Positions 9,421-21,800 of a stretch of 64,000 nucleotides of DNA are shown here, in pieces. The notes beneath the pieces were generated by a model that worked only from the letters and a program-made list of their open reading frames with translations, did no database searches and was not told the DNA's origin. This DNA comes from Bubalus kerabau. Lineage: Eukaryota; Chordata; Mammalia; Artiodactyla; Bovidae. The DNA lies in the NCBI RefSeq assembly GCF_029407905.1, contig NW_026577926.1, positions 1,116,001 to 1,180,000 of the forward strand, read 5' to 3'. The translations under genes and the position numbers were made by a program. How positions within the stretch are numbered: position 1 is the first letter of the stretch; the number at the start of each line of letters is the position of its first letter.

Positions 9421-12111
9421 GCGCTATCGCGCCTGGGCGCAGAGCTGGAGCTCCGCCGCTCTGGCAGCTCGCTCGGTCCTTCCCAGTAACAGGCCCGCAA
9501 CCCCTCTCTTCTCTCCGGCGTGCTGGGAACCGGGCTTCCAGGCCTGGGCACAGAGCACTTGCCCGGAGCTCTCTGCTCAGGGACTGGTTCCCCTGCGCTG
9601 GGGCTGTGCTCTCCCTAGCCCAAACGCACCGGGGAGGGCCCCAAACCACATCCACACGACTCTACGCTGGGGGAGAGCTCCAGGGAAGCCCAGTCTGGCA
9701 GGCGCTTGCTGGGCACAAACGGAGTTTCCCTCTGGCTGTGGTGCTGCCTCCCCCAGCCAGGGGCCCTGGGACCCTGATTCCCTCCGCCCAGCGCTTAGTC
9801 TGGGCGGCCAAGCAACCGCTTGGGAATGCAGCCCTGGGCGCTCTCTTTGCCTGACAAAGAGCTCTGCTTGCGGGAGGCTTTGGCAGTTTGCACAGCCCCG
9901 GCCCCTGAGCCTTCTGCAAAGAGGCCTGGCTCCTAGGTCCAAAGGGAAGGCCAGAGCGGAGCTGAGGCCAGCCAGGCGCCAGGCACGTCTCCCACACTCC
10001 CGCAGCCTGCTCCTTCCCGAGCGAGAACGCTAGAAGCTGGGAAGCGCTGGGCGAGGCTCGCCCAGGCCAGAGCAGCCTCTCGGCCGGGGCTCTGCGCTAT
10101 CGCGCCTGGGCGCAGAGCTGGAGCTCCGCCGCTCTGGCAGCTCGCTCGGTCCTTCCCAGTAACAGGCCCGCAACCCCTCTCTTCTCTCCGGCGTGCTGGG
10201 AACCGGGCTTCCAGGCCTGGGCACAGAGCACTTGCCCGGAGCTCTCTGCTCAGGGACTGGTTCCCCTGCGCTGGGGCTGTGCTCTCCCTAGCCCAAACGC
10301 ACCGGGGAAGGCCCCAAACCACATCCACACGACTCTACGCTGGGGGAGAGCTCCAGGGAAGCCCAGTCTGGCAGGCGCTTGCTGGGCACAAACGGAGTTT
10401 CCCTCTGGCTGTGGTGCTGCCTCCCCCAGCCAGGGGCCCTGGGACCCTGATTCCCTCCGCCCAGCGCTTAGTCTGGGCGGCCAAGCAACCGCTTGGGAAT
10501 GCAGCCCTGGGCGCTCTCTTTGCCTGACAAAGAGCTCTGCTTGCGGGAGGCTTTGGCAGTTTGCACACCCCCGGCCCCTGAGCCTTCTGCAAAGAGGCCT
10601 GGCTCCTAGGTCCAAAGGGAAGGCCAGAGCGGAGCTGAGGCCAGCCAGGCGCCAGGCACGTCTCCCACACTCCCGCAGCCTGCTCCTTCCCGGGCGAGAA
10701 CGCTAGAAGCTGGGGAGCGCTGGGCGAGGCTCGCCCAGGCCAGAGCAGCCTCTCGGCCGGGGCTCTGCGCTATCGCGTCTGGGCGCAGAGCTGGAGCTCC
10801 GCCGCTCTGGCAGCTCGCTCGGTCCTTCCCAGTAACAGGCCCGCAACCCCTCTCTTCTCTCCGGCGTGCTGGGAACTGGGCTTCAGGCCTGGGCACAGAG
10901 CACTTGCCCGGAGCTCTCTGCTCAGGGACTGGTTCCCCTGCGCTGGGGCTGTGCTCTCCCTAGCCCAAACGCACCGGGGAGGGCCCCAAACCACATCCAC
11001 ACGACTCTACGCTGGGGGAGAGCTCCAGGGAAGCCCAGTCTGGCAGGCGCTTGCTGGGCACAAACGGAGTTTCCCTCTGGCTGTGGTGCTGCCTCCCCCA
11101 GCCAGGGGCCCTGGGACCCTGATCCCCTCCGCCCAGCGCTTAGTCTGGGCGGCCAAGCAACCGCTTGGGAAGGCAGCCCTGGGCGCTCTCTTTGCCTGAC
11201 AAAGAGCTCTGCTTGCGGGAGGCTTTGCCAGTTTGCACACCCCCGGCCCCTGAGCCTTCTGCAAAGAGGCCTGGCCCCTAGGTCCAAAGGGAAGGCGAGA
11301 GCGGAGCTGAGGCCAGCCAGGCGCCAGGCAAGTCCCCCACACTCCCGCAGCCTGCTCCTTCCCGGGCGAGAAGGCTAGAAGCCGGGGAGCGCTGGGCGAG
11401 GCTCGCCCAGGCCAGAGCAGCCTCTCGGCCGGGGCTCTGCGCTATCGCGCCTGGGCGCAGAGCTGGAGCTCCGCCGCTCTGGCAGCTCGCTCGGTCCTTC
11501 CCAGTAACAGGCCCGCAACCCCTCTCTTCTCTCCGGCGTGCTGGGAACCGGGCTTCCAGGCCTGGGCACAGAGCACTTGCCCGGAGCTCTCTGCTCAGGG
11601 ACTGGTTCCCCTGCGCTGGGGCTGTGCTCTCCCTAGGCCAAACACACCGGGGAGGGCCCCAAACCACATCCACACGACTCTACGCTGGGGGAGAGCTCCA
11701 GGGAAGCCCAGTCTGGCAGGCGCTTGCTGGGCACAAACGGAGTTTCCCTCTGGCTGTGGTGCTGCCTCCCCCAGCCAGGGGCCCTGGGACCCTGATCCCC
11801 TGCGCCCAGCGCTTAGTCTGGGCGGCCAAGCAACCGCTTGGGAAGGCAGCCCTGGGCGCTCTCTTTGCCTGACAAAGAGCTCTGCTTGCGGGAGGCTTTG
11901 GCAGTTTGCACACCCCGGGCCCCTGAGCCTTCTGCAAAGAGGCCTGGCCCCTAGGTCCAAAGGGAAGGCGAGAGCGGAGCTGAGGCCAGCCAGGCGCCAG
12001 GCACGTCTCCCACACTCCCGCAGCCTGCTCCTTCCCGGGCGAGAACGCTAGAAGCTGGGGAGCGCTGGGCGAGGCTCGCCCAGGCCAGAGCAGCCTCTCG
12101 GCCGGGGCTCT
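9421..12111 (+). repeat. Four-monomer higher-order repeat A, copy 2 (monomers 15-18, 2,691 bp)
   Basis: This matches copy 1 unit for unit: CCCGAGCGAG near 10018 in unit 1, A216 in unit 2, the GCGTCTGG start and deleted C near 10884 in unit 3, and CTAGGCCAAACACACC near 11634 in unit 4. Copy-specific changes include GGGAAGCGCTGG near 10039, GGCTTTGCCAG near 11222, CAAGTCCCCCAC near 11329 and CCCCTGCGCCC near 11800. They show the copies have diverged slightly since duplication. Confidence 0.9.
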
Positions 12112-13457
12112 GCGCTATCGCGCCTGGGCGCAGAGCTGGAGCTCCGCCGCTCTGGCAGCTCGCTCGGTCCTTCCCAGTAACAGGCCCGCAACCCCTCTCT
12201 TCTCTCCGGCGTGCTGGGAACCGGGCTTCCAGGCCTGGGCACAGAGCACTTGCCCGGAGCTCTCTGCTCAGGGACTGGTTCCCCTGCGCTGGGGCTGTGC
12301 TCTCCCTAGCCCAAACGCACCGGGGAGGGCCCCAAACCACATCCACACGACTCTACGCTGGGGGAGAGCTCCAGGGAAGCCCAGTCTGGCAGGCGCTTGC
12401 TGGGCACAAACGGAGTTTCCCTCTGGCTGTGGTGCTGCCTCCCCCAGCCAGGGGCCCTGGGACCCTGATTCCCTCCGCCCAGCGCTTAGTCTGGGCGGCC
12501 AAGCAACCGCTTGGGAATGCAGCCCTGGGCGCTCTCTTTGCCTGACAAAGAGCTCTGCTTGCGGGAGGCTTTGGCAGTTTGCACACCCCCGGCCCCTGAG
12601 CCTTCTGCAAAGAGGCCTGGCTCCTAGGTCCAAAGGGAAGGCCAGAGCGGAGCTGAGGCCAGCCAGGCGCCAGGCACGTCTCCCACACTCCCGCAGCCTG
12701 CTCCTTCCCGAGCGAGAACGCTAGAAGCTGGGAAGCGCTGGGCGAGGCTCGCCCAGGCCAGAGCAGCCTCTCGGCCGGGGCTCTGCGCTATCGCGCCTGG
12801 GCGCAGAGCTGGAGCTCCGCCGCTCTGGCAGCTCGCTCGGTCCTTCCCAGTAACAGGCCCGCAACCCCTCTCTTCTCTCCGGCGTGCTGGGAACCGGGCT
12901 TCCAGGCCTGGGCACAGAGCACTTGCCCGGAGCTCCCTGCTCAGGGACTGGTTCCCCTGCGCTGGGGCTGTGCTCTCCCTAGCCCAAACGCACCGGGGAA
13001 GGCCCCAAACCACATCCACACGACTCTACGCTGGGGGAGAGCTCCAGGGAAGCCCAGTCTGGCAGGCGCTTGCTGGGCACAAACGAAGTTCCCCTCTTGC
13101 TGTGGTGCTGCCTCCCCCAGCCAGGGGCCCTGGGACCCTGATTCCCTCCGCCCAGCGCTTAGTCTGGGCGGCCAAGCAACCGCTTGGGAATGCAGCCCTG
13201 GGCGCTCTCTTTGCCTGACAAAGAGCTCTGCTTGCGGGAGGCTTTGGCAGTTTGCACAGCCCCGGCCCCTGAGCCTTCTGCAAAGAGGCCTGGCTCCTAG
13301 GTCCAAAGGGAAGGCCAGAGCGGAGCTGAGGCCAGCCAGGCGCCAGGCACGTCTCCCACACTCCCGCAGCCTGCTCCTTCCCGGGCGAGAACGCTAGAAG
13401 CTGGGGAGCGCTGGGCGAGGCTCGCCCAGGCCAGAGCAGCCTCTCGGCCGGGGCTCT
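12112..13457 (+). repeat. Higher-order repeat A, partial third copy (monomers 19-20)
   Basis: Monomer 19 matches units 11 and 15 (T359, T407, CCCGAGCGAG near 12708) and shares GGGAAGCGCTGG with copy 2, which places it closer to copy 2. Monomer 20 matches units 12 and 16 (A216) but has private changes near 13085-13098 (CGAAGTTCCCCTCTTGC). Units 3 and 4 of the repeat are absent, and a different higher-order repeat begins at 13458. Monomer 20 is the first unit with C152 while still A130, a transition state to the later type. Confidence 0.8.
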
Positions 13458-16149
13458 GCGCTATCGCGCCTGGGCGCAGAGCTGGAGCTCCGCCGCTCTG
13501 GCAGCTCGCTCGGTCCTTCCCAGTAACAGGCCCGCAACCCCTCTCTTCTCTCCGGCGTGCTGGGAACCGGGCTTCCAGGCCTGGGCCCAGAGCACTTGCC
13601 CGGAGCTCCCTGCTCAGGGACTGGTTCCCCTGCGCTGGGGCTGTGCTCTCCCTAGCCCAAACGCACCGGGAAGGGCCCCAAACCACATCCACACGACTCT
13701 ACGCTGGGGGAGAGCTCCAGGGAAGCCCAGTCTGGCAGGCGCTTGCTGGGCACAAACGGAGTTTCCCTCTGGCTGTGGTGCTGCCTCCCCCAGCCAGGGG
13801 CCCTGGGACCCTGATCCCCTCCGCCCAGCGCTTAGTCTGGGCGGCCAAGCAACCGCTTGGGAATGCAGCCCTGGGCGCTCTCTTTGCCTGACAAAGAGCT
13901 CTGCTTGCGGGAGGCTTTGGCAGTTTGCACAGCCCCGGCCCCTGAGCCTTCTGCAAAGAGGCCTGGCTCCTAGGTCCAAAGGGAAGGCCAGAGCGGAGCT
14001 GAGGCCAGCCAGGCGCCAGGCACGTCTCCCACACTCCCGCAGCCTGCTCCTTCCCGGGCGAGAACGCTAGAAGCTGGGGAGCGCTGGGCGAGGCTCGCCC
14101 AGGCCAGAGCAGCCTCTCGGCCGGGGCTCTGCGCTATCGCGCCTGGGCGCAGAGCTGGAGCTCCGCCGCTCTGGCAGCTCGCTCGGTCCTTCCCAGTAAC
14201 AGGCCCGCAACCCCTCTCTTCTCTCCGGCGTGCTGGGAACCGGGCTTCCAGGCCTGGGCCCAGAGCACTTGCACGGAGCTCCCTGCTCAGGGACTGGTTC
14301 CCCTGCGCTGGGGCTGTGCTCTCCCTAGCCCAAACGCACCGGGGAAGGCCCCAAACCACATCCACACGACTCTACGCTGGGGGAGAGCTCCAGGGAAGCC
14401 CAGTCTGGCAGGCGCTTGCTGGGCACAAACGGAGTTTCCCTCTGGCTGTGGTGCTGCCTCCCCCAGCCAGGGGCCCTGGGACCCTGATTCCCTCCGCCCA
14501 GCGCTTAGTCTGGGCGGCCAGGCAACCGCTTGGGAATGCAGCCCTGGGCGCTCTCTTTGCCTGACAAAGAGCTCTGCTTGCGGGAGGCTTTGGCAGTTTG
14601 CACACCCCCGGCCCCTGAGCCTTCTGCAAAGGGGCCTGGCTCCTAGGTCCAAAGGGAAGGCCAGAGCGGAGCTGAGGCCAGCCAGGCGCCAGGCACGTCT
14701 CCCACACTCCCGCAGCCTGCTCCTTCCCGGGCGAGAACGCTAGAAGCTGGGGAGCGCTGGGCGAGGCTCGCCCAGGCCAGAGCAGCCTCTCGGCCGGGGC
14801 TCTGCGCTATCGCGCCTGGGCGCAGAGCTGGAGCTCCGCCGCTCTGGCAGCTCGCTCGGTCCTTCCCAGTAACAGGCCCGCAACCCCTCTCTTCTCTCCG
14901 GCGTGCTGGGAACCGGGCTTCCAGGCCTGGGCCCAGAGCACTTGCCCGGAGCTCCCTGCTCAGGGACTGGTTCCCCTGCGCTGGGGCTGTGCTCTCCCTA
15001 GCCCAAACGCACCGGGGAGGGCCCCAAACCACATCCACACGACTCTACGCTGGGGGAGAGCTCCAGGGAAGCCCAGTCTGGCAGGCGCTTGCTGGGCACA
15101 AACGGAGTTTCCCTCTGGCTGTGGTGCTGCCTCCCCCGGCCAGGGGCCCTGGGACCCTGATTCCCTCCGCCCAGCGCTTAGTCTGGGCGGCCAAGCAACC
15201 GCTTGGGAATGCAGCCCTGGGCGCTCTCTTTGCCTGACAAAGAGCTCTGCTTGCGGGAGGCTTTGGCAGTTTGCACAGCCCCGGCCCCTGAGCCTTCTGC
15301 AAAGAGGCCTGGCTCCTAGGTCCAAAGGGAAGGCCAGAGCGGAGCTGAGGCCAGCCAGGCGCCAGGCACGTCTCCCACACTCCCGCAGCCTGCTCCTTCC
15401 CGGGCGAGAACGCTAGAAGCTGGGGAGCGCTGGGCGAGGCTCGCCCAGGCCAGAGCAGCCTCTCGGCCGGGGCTCTGCGCTATCGCGCCTGGGCGCAGAG
15501 CTGGAGCTCCGCCGCTCTGGCAGCTCGCTCGGTCCTTCCCAGTAACAGGCCCGCAACCCCTCTCTTCTCTCCGGCGTGCTGGGAACCGGGCTTCCAGGCC
15601 TGGGCCCAGAGCACTTGCCCGGAGCTCCCTGCTCAGGGACTGGTTCCCCTGCGCTGGGGCTGTGCTCTCCCTAGCCCAAACGCACCGGGGAAGGCCCCAA
15701 ACCACATCCACACGACTCTACGCTGGGGGAGAGCTCCAGGGAAGCCCAGTCTGGCAGGCGCTTGCTGGGCACAAACGGAGTTTCCCTCTGGCTGTGGTGC
15801 TGCCTCCCCCGGCCAGGGGCCCTGGGACCCTGATTCCCTCCGCCCAGCGCTTAGTCTGGGCGGCCAAGCAACCGCTTGGGAATGCAGCCCTGGGCGCTCT
15901 CTTTGCCTGACAAAGAGCTCTGCTTGCGGGAGGCTTTGGCAGTTTGCACAGCCCCGGCCCCTGAGCCTTCTGCAAAGAGGCCTGGCTCCTAGGTCCAAAG
16001 GGAAGGCCAGAGCGGAGCTGAGGCCAGCCAGGCGCCAGGCACGTCTCCCACACTCCCGCAGCCTGCTCCTTCCCGGGCGAGAACGCTAGAAGCTGGGGAG
16101 CGCTGGGCGAGGCTCGCCCAGGCCAGAGCAGCCTCTCGGCCGGGGCTCT
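13458..16149 (+). repeat. Four-monomer higher-order repeat B, copy 1 (monomers 21-24, 2,692 bp)
   Basis: The unit order is monomer 21 with A214 and C359; 22 with A216, G391, C475 and G502; 23 with G335; 24 with A216 and G335. The same order follows immediately in monomers 25-28. From here on most units have C130 and C152. TTGCACGGAGC near 14270 is private to this copy. Confidence 0.88.
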
Positions 16150-18841
16150 GCGCTATCGCGCCTGGGCGCAGAGCTGGAGCTCCGCCGCTCTGGCAGCTCG
16201 CTCGGTCCTTCCCAGTAACAGGCCCGCAACCCCTCTCTTCTCTCCGGCGTGCTGGGAACCGGGCTTCCAGGCCTGGGCCCAGAGCACTTGCCCGGAGCTC
16301 CCTGCTCAGGGACTGGTTCCCCTGCGCTGGGGCTGTGCTCTCCCTAGCCCAAACGCACCGGGAAGGGCCCCAAACCACATCCACACGACTCTACGCTGGG
16401 GGAGAGCTCCAGGGAAGCCCAGTCTGGCAGGCGCTTGCTGGGCACAAACGGAGTTTCCCTCTGGCTGTGGTGCTGCCTCCCCCAGCCAGGGGCCCTGGGA
16501 CCCTGATCCCCTCCGCCCAGCGCTTAGTCTGGGCGGCCAAGCAACCGCTTGGGAATGCAGCCCTGGGCGCTCTCTTTGCCTGACAAAGAGCTCTGCTTGC
16601 GGGAGGCTTTGGCAGTTTGCACAGCCCCGGCCCCTGAGCCTTCTGCAAAGAGGCCTGGCTCCTAGGTCCAAAGGGAAGGCCAGAGCGGAGCTGAGGCCAG
16701 CCAGGCGCCAGGCACGTCTCCCACACTCCCGCAGCCTGCTCCTTCCCGGGCGAGAACGCTAGAAGCTGGGGAGCGCTGGGCGAGGCTCGCCCAGGCCAGA
16801 GCAGCCTCTCGGCCGGGGCTCTGCGCTATCGCGCCTGGGCGCAGAGCTGGAGCTCCGCCGCTCTGGCAGCTCGCTCGGTCCTTCCCAGTAACAGGCCCGC
16901 AACCCCTCTCTTCTCTCCGGCGTGCTGGGAACCGGGCTTCCAGGCCTGGGCCCAGAGCACTTGCCCGGAGCTCCCTGCTCAGGGACTGGTTCCCCTGCGC
17001 TGGGGCTGTGCTCTCCCTAGCCCAAACGCACCGGGGAAGGCCCCAAACCACATCCACACGACTCTACGCTGGGGGAGAGCTCCAGGGAAGCCCAGTCTGG
17101 CAGGCGCTTGCTGGGCACAAACGGAGTTTCCCTCTGGCTGTGGTGCTGCCTCCCCCAGCCAGGGGCCCTGGGACCCTGATTCCCTCCGCCCAGCGCTTAG
17201 TCTGGGCGGCCAGGCAACCGCTTGGGAATGCAGCCCTGGGCGCTCTCTTTGCCTGACAAAGAGCTCTGCTTGCGGGAGGCTTTGGCAGTTTGCACACCCC
17301 CGGCCCCTGAGCCTTCTGCAAAGGGGCCTGGCTCCTAGGTCCAAAGGGAAGGCCAGAGCGGAGCTGAGGCCAGCCAGGCGCCAGGCACGTCTCCCACACT
17401 CCCGCAGCCTGCTCCTTCCCGGGCGAGAACGCTAGAAGCTGGGGAGCGCTGGGCGAGGCTCGCCCAGGCCAGAGCAGCCTCTCGGGCGGGGCTCTGCGCT
17501 ATCGCGCCTGGGCGCAGAGCTGGAGCTCCGCCGCTCTGGCAGCTCGCTCGGTCCTTCCCAGTAACAGGCCCGCAACCCCTCTCTTCTCTCCGGCGTGCTG
17601 GGAACCGGGCTTCCAGGCCTGGGCCCAGAGCACTTGCCCGGAGCTCCCTGCTCAGGGACTGGTTCCCCTGCGCTGGGGCTGTGCTCTCCCTAGCCCAAAC
17701 GCACCGGGGAGGGCCCCAAACCACATCCACACGACTCTACGCTGGGGGAGAGCTCCAGGGAAGCCCAGTCTGGCAGGCGCTTGCTGGGCACAAACGGAGT
17801 TTCCCTCTGGCTGTGGTGCTGCCTCCCCCGGCCAGGGGCCCTGGGACCCTGATTCCCTCCGCCCAGCGCTTAGTCTGGGCGGCCAAGCAACCGCTTGGGA
17901 ATGCAGCCCTGGGCGCTCTCTTTGCCTGACAAAGAGCTCTGCTTGCGGGAGGCTTTGGCAGTTTGCACAGCCCCGGCCCCTGAGCCTTCTGCAAAGAGGC
18001 CTGGCTCCTAGGTCCAAAGGGAAGGCCAGAGCGGAGCTGAGGCCAGCCAGGCGCCAGGCACGTCTCCCACACTCCCGCAGCCTGCTCCTTCCCGGGCGAG
18101 AACGCTAGAAGCTGGGGAGCGCTGGGCGAGGCTCGCCCAGGCCAGAGCAGCCTCTCGGCCGGGGCTCTGCGCTATCGCGCCTGGGCGCAGAGCTGGAGCT
18201 CCGCCGCTCTGGCAGCTCGCTCGGTCCTTCCCAGTAACAGGCCCGCAACCCCTCTCTTCTCTCCGGCGTGCTGGGAACCGGGCTTCCAGGCCTGGGCCCA
18301 GAGCACTTGCCCGGAGCTCCCTGCTCAGGGACTGGTTCCCCTGCGCTGGGGCTGTGCTCTCCCTAGCCCAAACGCACCGGGGAAGGCCCCAAACCACATC
18401 CACACGACTCTACGCTGGGGGAGAGCTCCAGGGAAGCCCAGTCTGGCAGGCGCTTGCTGGGCACAAACGGAGTTTCCCTCTGGCTGTGGTGCTGCCTCCC
18501 CCGGCCAGGGGCCCTGGGACCCTGATTCCCTCCGCCCAGCGCTTAGTCTGGGCGGCCAAGCAACCGCTTGGGAATGCAGCCCTGGGCGCTCTCTTTGCCT
18601 GACAAAGAGCTCTGCTTGCGGGAGGCTTTGGCAGTTTGCACAGCCCCGGCCCCTGAGCCTTCTGCAAAGAGGCCTGGCTCCTAGGTCCAAAGGGAAGGCC
18701 AGAGCGGAGCTGAGGCCAGCCAGGCGCCAGGCACGTCTCCCACACTCCCGCAGCCTGCTCCTTCCCGGGCGAGAACGCTAGAAGCTGGGGAGCGCTGGGC
18801 GAGGCTCGCCCAGGCCAGAGCAGCCTCTCGGCCGGGGCTCT
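16150..18841 (+). repeat. Four-monomer higher-order repeat B, copy 2 (monomers 25-28, 2,692 bp)
   Basis: This repeats the four unit types of the preceding block in the same order at a 2,692-base offset. The only difference I noticed inside the copy is CTCGGGCGGGG near 17482 in place of CTCGGCCGGGG. The low divergence points to a recent tandem duplication of a four-unit block. Confidence 0.88.
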
Positions 18842-21800
18842 GCGCTATCGCGCCTGGGCGCAGAGCTGGAGCTCCGCCGCTCTGGCAGCTCGCTCGGTCC
18901 TTCCCAGTAACAGGCCCGCAACCCCTCTCTTCTCTCCGGCGTGCTGGGAACCGGGCTTCCAGGCCTGGGCCCAGAGCACTTGCCCGGAGCTCCCTGCTCA
19001 GGGACTGGTTCCCCTGCGCTGGGGCTGTGCTCTCCCTAGCCCAAACGCACCGGGGAGGGCCCCAAACCACATCCACACGACTCTACGCTGGGGGAGAGCT
19101 CCAGGGAAGCCCAGTCTGGCAGGCGCTTGCTGGGCACAAACGGAGTTTCCCTCTGGCTGTGGTGCTGCCTCCCCCAGCCAGGGGCCCTGGGACCCTGATT
19201 CCCTCCGCCCAGCGCTTAGTCTGGGCGGCCAAGCAACCGCTTGGGAATGCAGCCCTGGGCGCTCTCTTTGCCTGACAAAGAGCTCTGCTTGCGGGAGGCT
19301 TTGGCAGTTTGCACAGCCCCGGCCCCTGAGCCTTCTGCAAAGAGGCCTGGCTCCTAGGTCCAAAGGGAAGGCCAGAGCGGAGCTGAGGCCAGCCAGGCGC
19401 CAGGCACGTCTCCCACACTCCCGCAGCCTGCTCCTTCCCGGGCGAGAACGCTAGAAGCTGGGGAGCGCTGGGCGAGGCTCGCCCAGGCCAGAGCAGCCTC
19501 TCGGCCGGGGCTCTGCGCTATCGCGCCTGGGCGCAGAGCTGGAGCTCCGCCGCTCTGGCAGCTCGCTCGGTCCTTCCCAGTAACAGGCCCGCAACCCCTC
19601 TCTTCTCTCCGGCGTGCTGGGAACCGGGCTTCCAGGCCTGGGCCCAGAGCACTTGCCCGGAGCTCCCTGCTCAGGGACTGGTTCCCCTGCGCTGGGGCTG
19701 TGCTCTCCCTAGCCCAAACGCACCGGGGAGGGCCCCAAACCACATCCACACGACTCTACGCTGGGGGAGAGCTCCAGGGAAGCCCAGTCTGGCAGGCGCT
19801 TGCTGGGCACAAACGGAGTTTCCCTCTGGCTGTGGTGCTGCCTCCCCCAGCCAGGGGCCCTGGGACCCTGATTCCCTCCGCCCAGCGCTTAGTCTGGGCG
19901 GCCAAGCAACCGCTTGGGAATGCAGCCCTGGGCGCTCTCTTTGCCTGACAAAGAGCTCTGCTTGCGGGAGGCTTTGGCAGTTTGCACACCCCCGGCCCCT
20001 GAGCCTTCTGCAAAGAGGCCTGGCTCCTAGGTCCAAAGGGAAGGCCAGAGCGGAGCTGAGGCCAGCCAGGCGCCAGGCACGTCTCCCACACTCCCGCAGC
20101 CTGCTCCTTCCCGGGCGAGAACGCTAGAAGCTGGGGAGCGCTGGGCGAGGCTCGCCCAGGCCAGAGCAGCCTCTCGGCCGGGGCTCTGCGCTATCGCGCC
20201 TGGGCGCAGAGCTGGAGCTCCGCCGCTCTGGCAGCTCGCTCGGTCCTTCCCAGTAACAGGCCCGCAACCCCTCTCTTCTCTCCGGCGTGCTGGGAACCGG
20301 GCTTCCAGGCCTGGGCCCAGAGCACTTGCCCGGAGCTCCCTGCTCAGGGACTGGTTCCCCTGCGCTGGGGCTGTGCTCTCCCTAGCCCAAACGCACCGGG
20401 GAAGGCCCCAAACCACATCCACACGACTCTACGCTGGGGGAGAGCTCCAGGGAAGCCCAGTCTGGCAGGCGCTTGCTGGGCACAAACGGAGTTTCCCTCT
20501 GGCTGTGGTGCTGCCTCCCCCGGCCAGGGGCCCTGGGACCCTGATTCCCTCCGCCCAGCGCTTAGTCTGGGCGGCCAAGCAACCGCTTGGGAATGCAGCC
20601 CTGGGCGCTCTCTTTGCCTGACAAAGAGCTCTGCTTGCGGGAGGCTTTGGCAGTTTGCACAGCCCCGGCCCCTGAGCCTTCTGCAAAGAGGCCTGGCTCC
20701 TAGGTCCAAAGGGAAGGCCAGAGCGGAGCTGAGGCCAGCCAGGCGCCAGGCACGTCTCCCACACTCCCGCAGCCTGCTCCTTCCCGGGCGAGAACGCTAG
20801 AAGCTGGGGAGCGCTGGGCGAGGCTCGCCCAGGCCAGAGCAGCCTCTCGGCCGGGGCTCTGCGCTATCGCGCCTGGGCGCAGAGCTGGAGCTCCGCCGCT
20901 CTGGCAGCTCGCTCGGTCCTTCCCAGTAACAGGCCCGCAACCCCTCTCTTCTCTCCGGCGTGCTGGGAACCGGGCTTCCAGGCCTGGGCCCAGAGCACTT
21001 GCCCGGAGCTCCCTGCTCAGGGACTGGTTCCCCTGCGCTGGGGCTGTGCTCTCCCTAGCCCAAACGCACCGGGGAGGGCCCCAAACCACATCCACACGAC
21101 TCTACGCTGGGGGAGAGCTCCAGGGAAGCCCAGTCTGGCAGGCGCTTGCTGGGCACAAACGGAGTTTCCCTCTGGCTGTGGTGCTGCCTCCCCCAGCCAG
21201 GGGCCCTGGGACCCTGATTCCCTCCGCCCAGCGCTTAGTCTGGGCGGCCAAGCAACCGCTTGGGAATGCAGCCCTGGGCGCTCTCTTTGCCTGACAAAGA
21301 GCTCTGCTTGCGGGAGGCTTTGGCAGTTTGCACAGCCCCGGCCCCTGAGCCTTCTGCAAAGAGGCCTGGCTCCTAGGTCCAAAGGGAAGGCCAGAGCGGA
21401 GCTGAGGCCAGCCAGGCGCCAGGCACGTCTCCCACACTCCCGCAGCCTGCTCCTTCCCGGGCGAGAACGCTAGAAGCTGGGGAGCGCTGGGCGAGGCTCG
21501 CCCAGGCCAGAGCAGCCTCTCGGCCGGGGCTCTGCGCTATCGCGCCTGGGCGCAGAGCTGGAGCTCCGCCGCTCTGGCAGCTCGCTCGGTCCTTCCCAGT
21601 AACAGGCCCGCAACCCCTCTCTTCTCTCCGGCGTGCTGGGAACCGGGCTTCCAGGCCTGGGCCCAGAGCACTTGCCCGGAGCTCCCTGCTCAGGGACTGG
21701 TTCCCCTGCGCTGGGGCTGTGCTCTCCCTAGCCCAAACGCACCGGGGAGGGCCCCAAACCACATCCACACGACTCTACGCTGGGGGAGAGCTCCAGGGAA

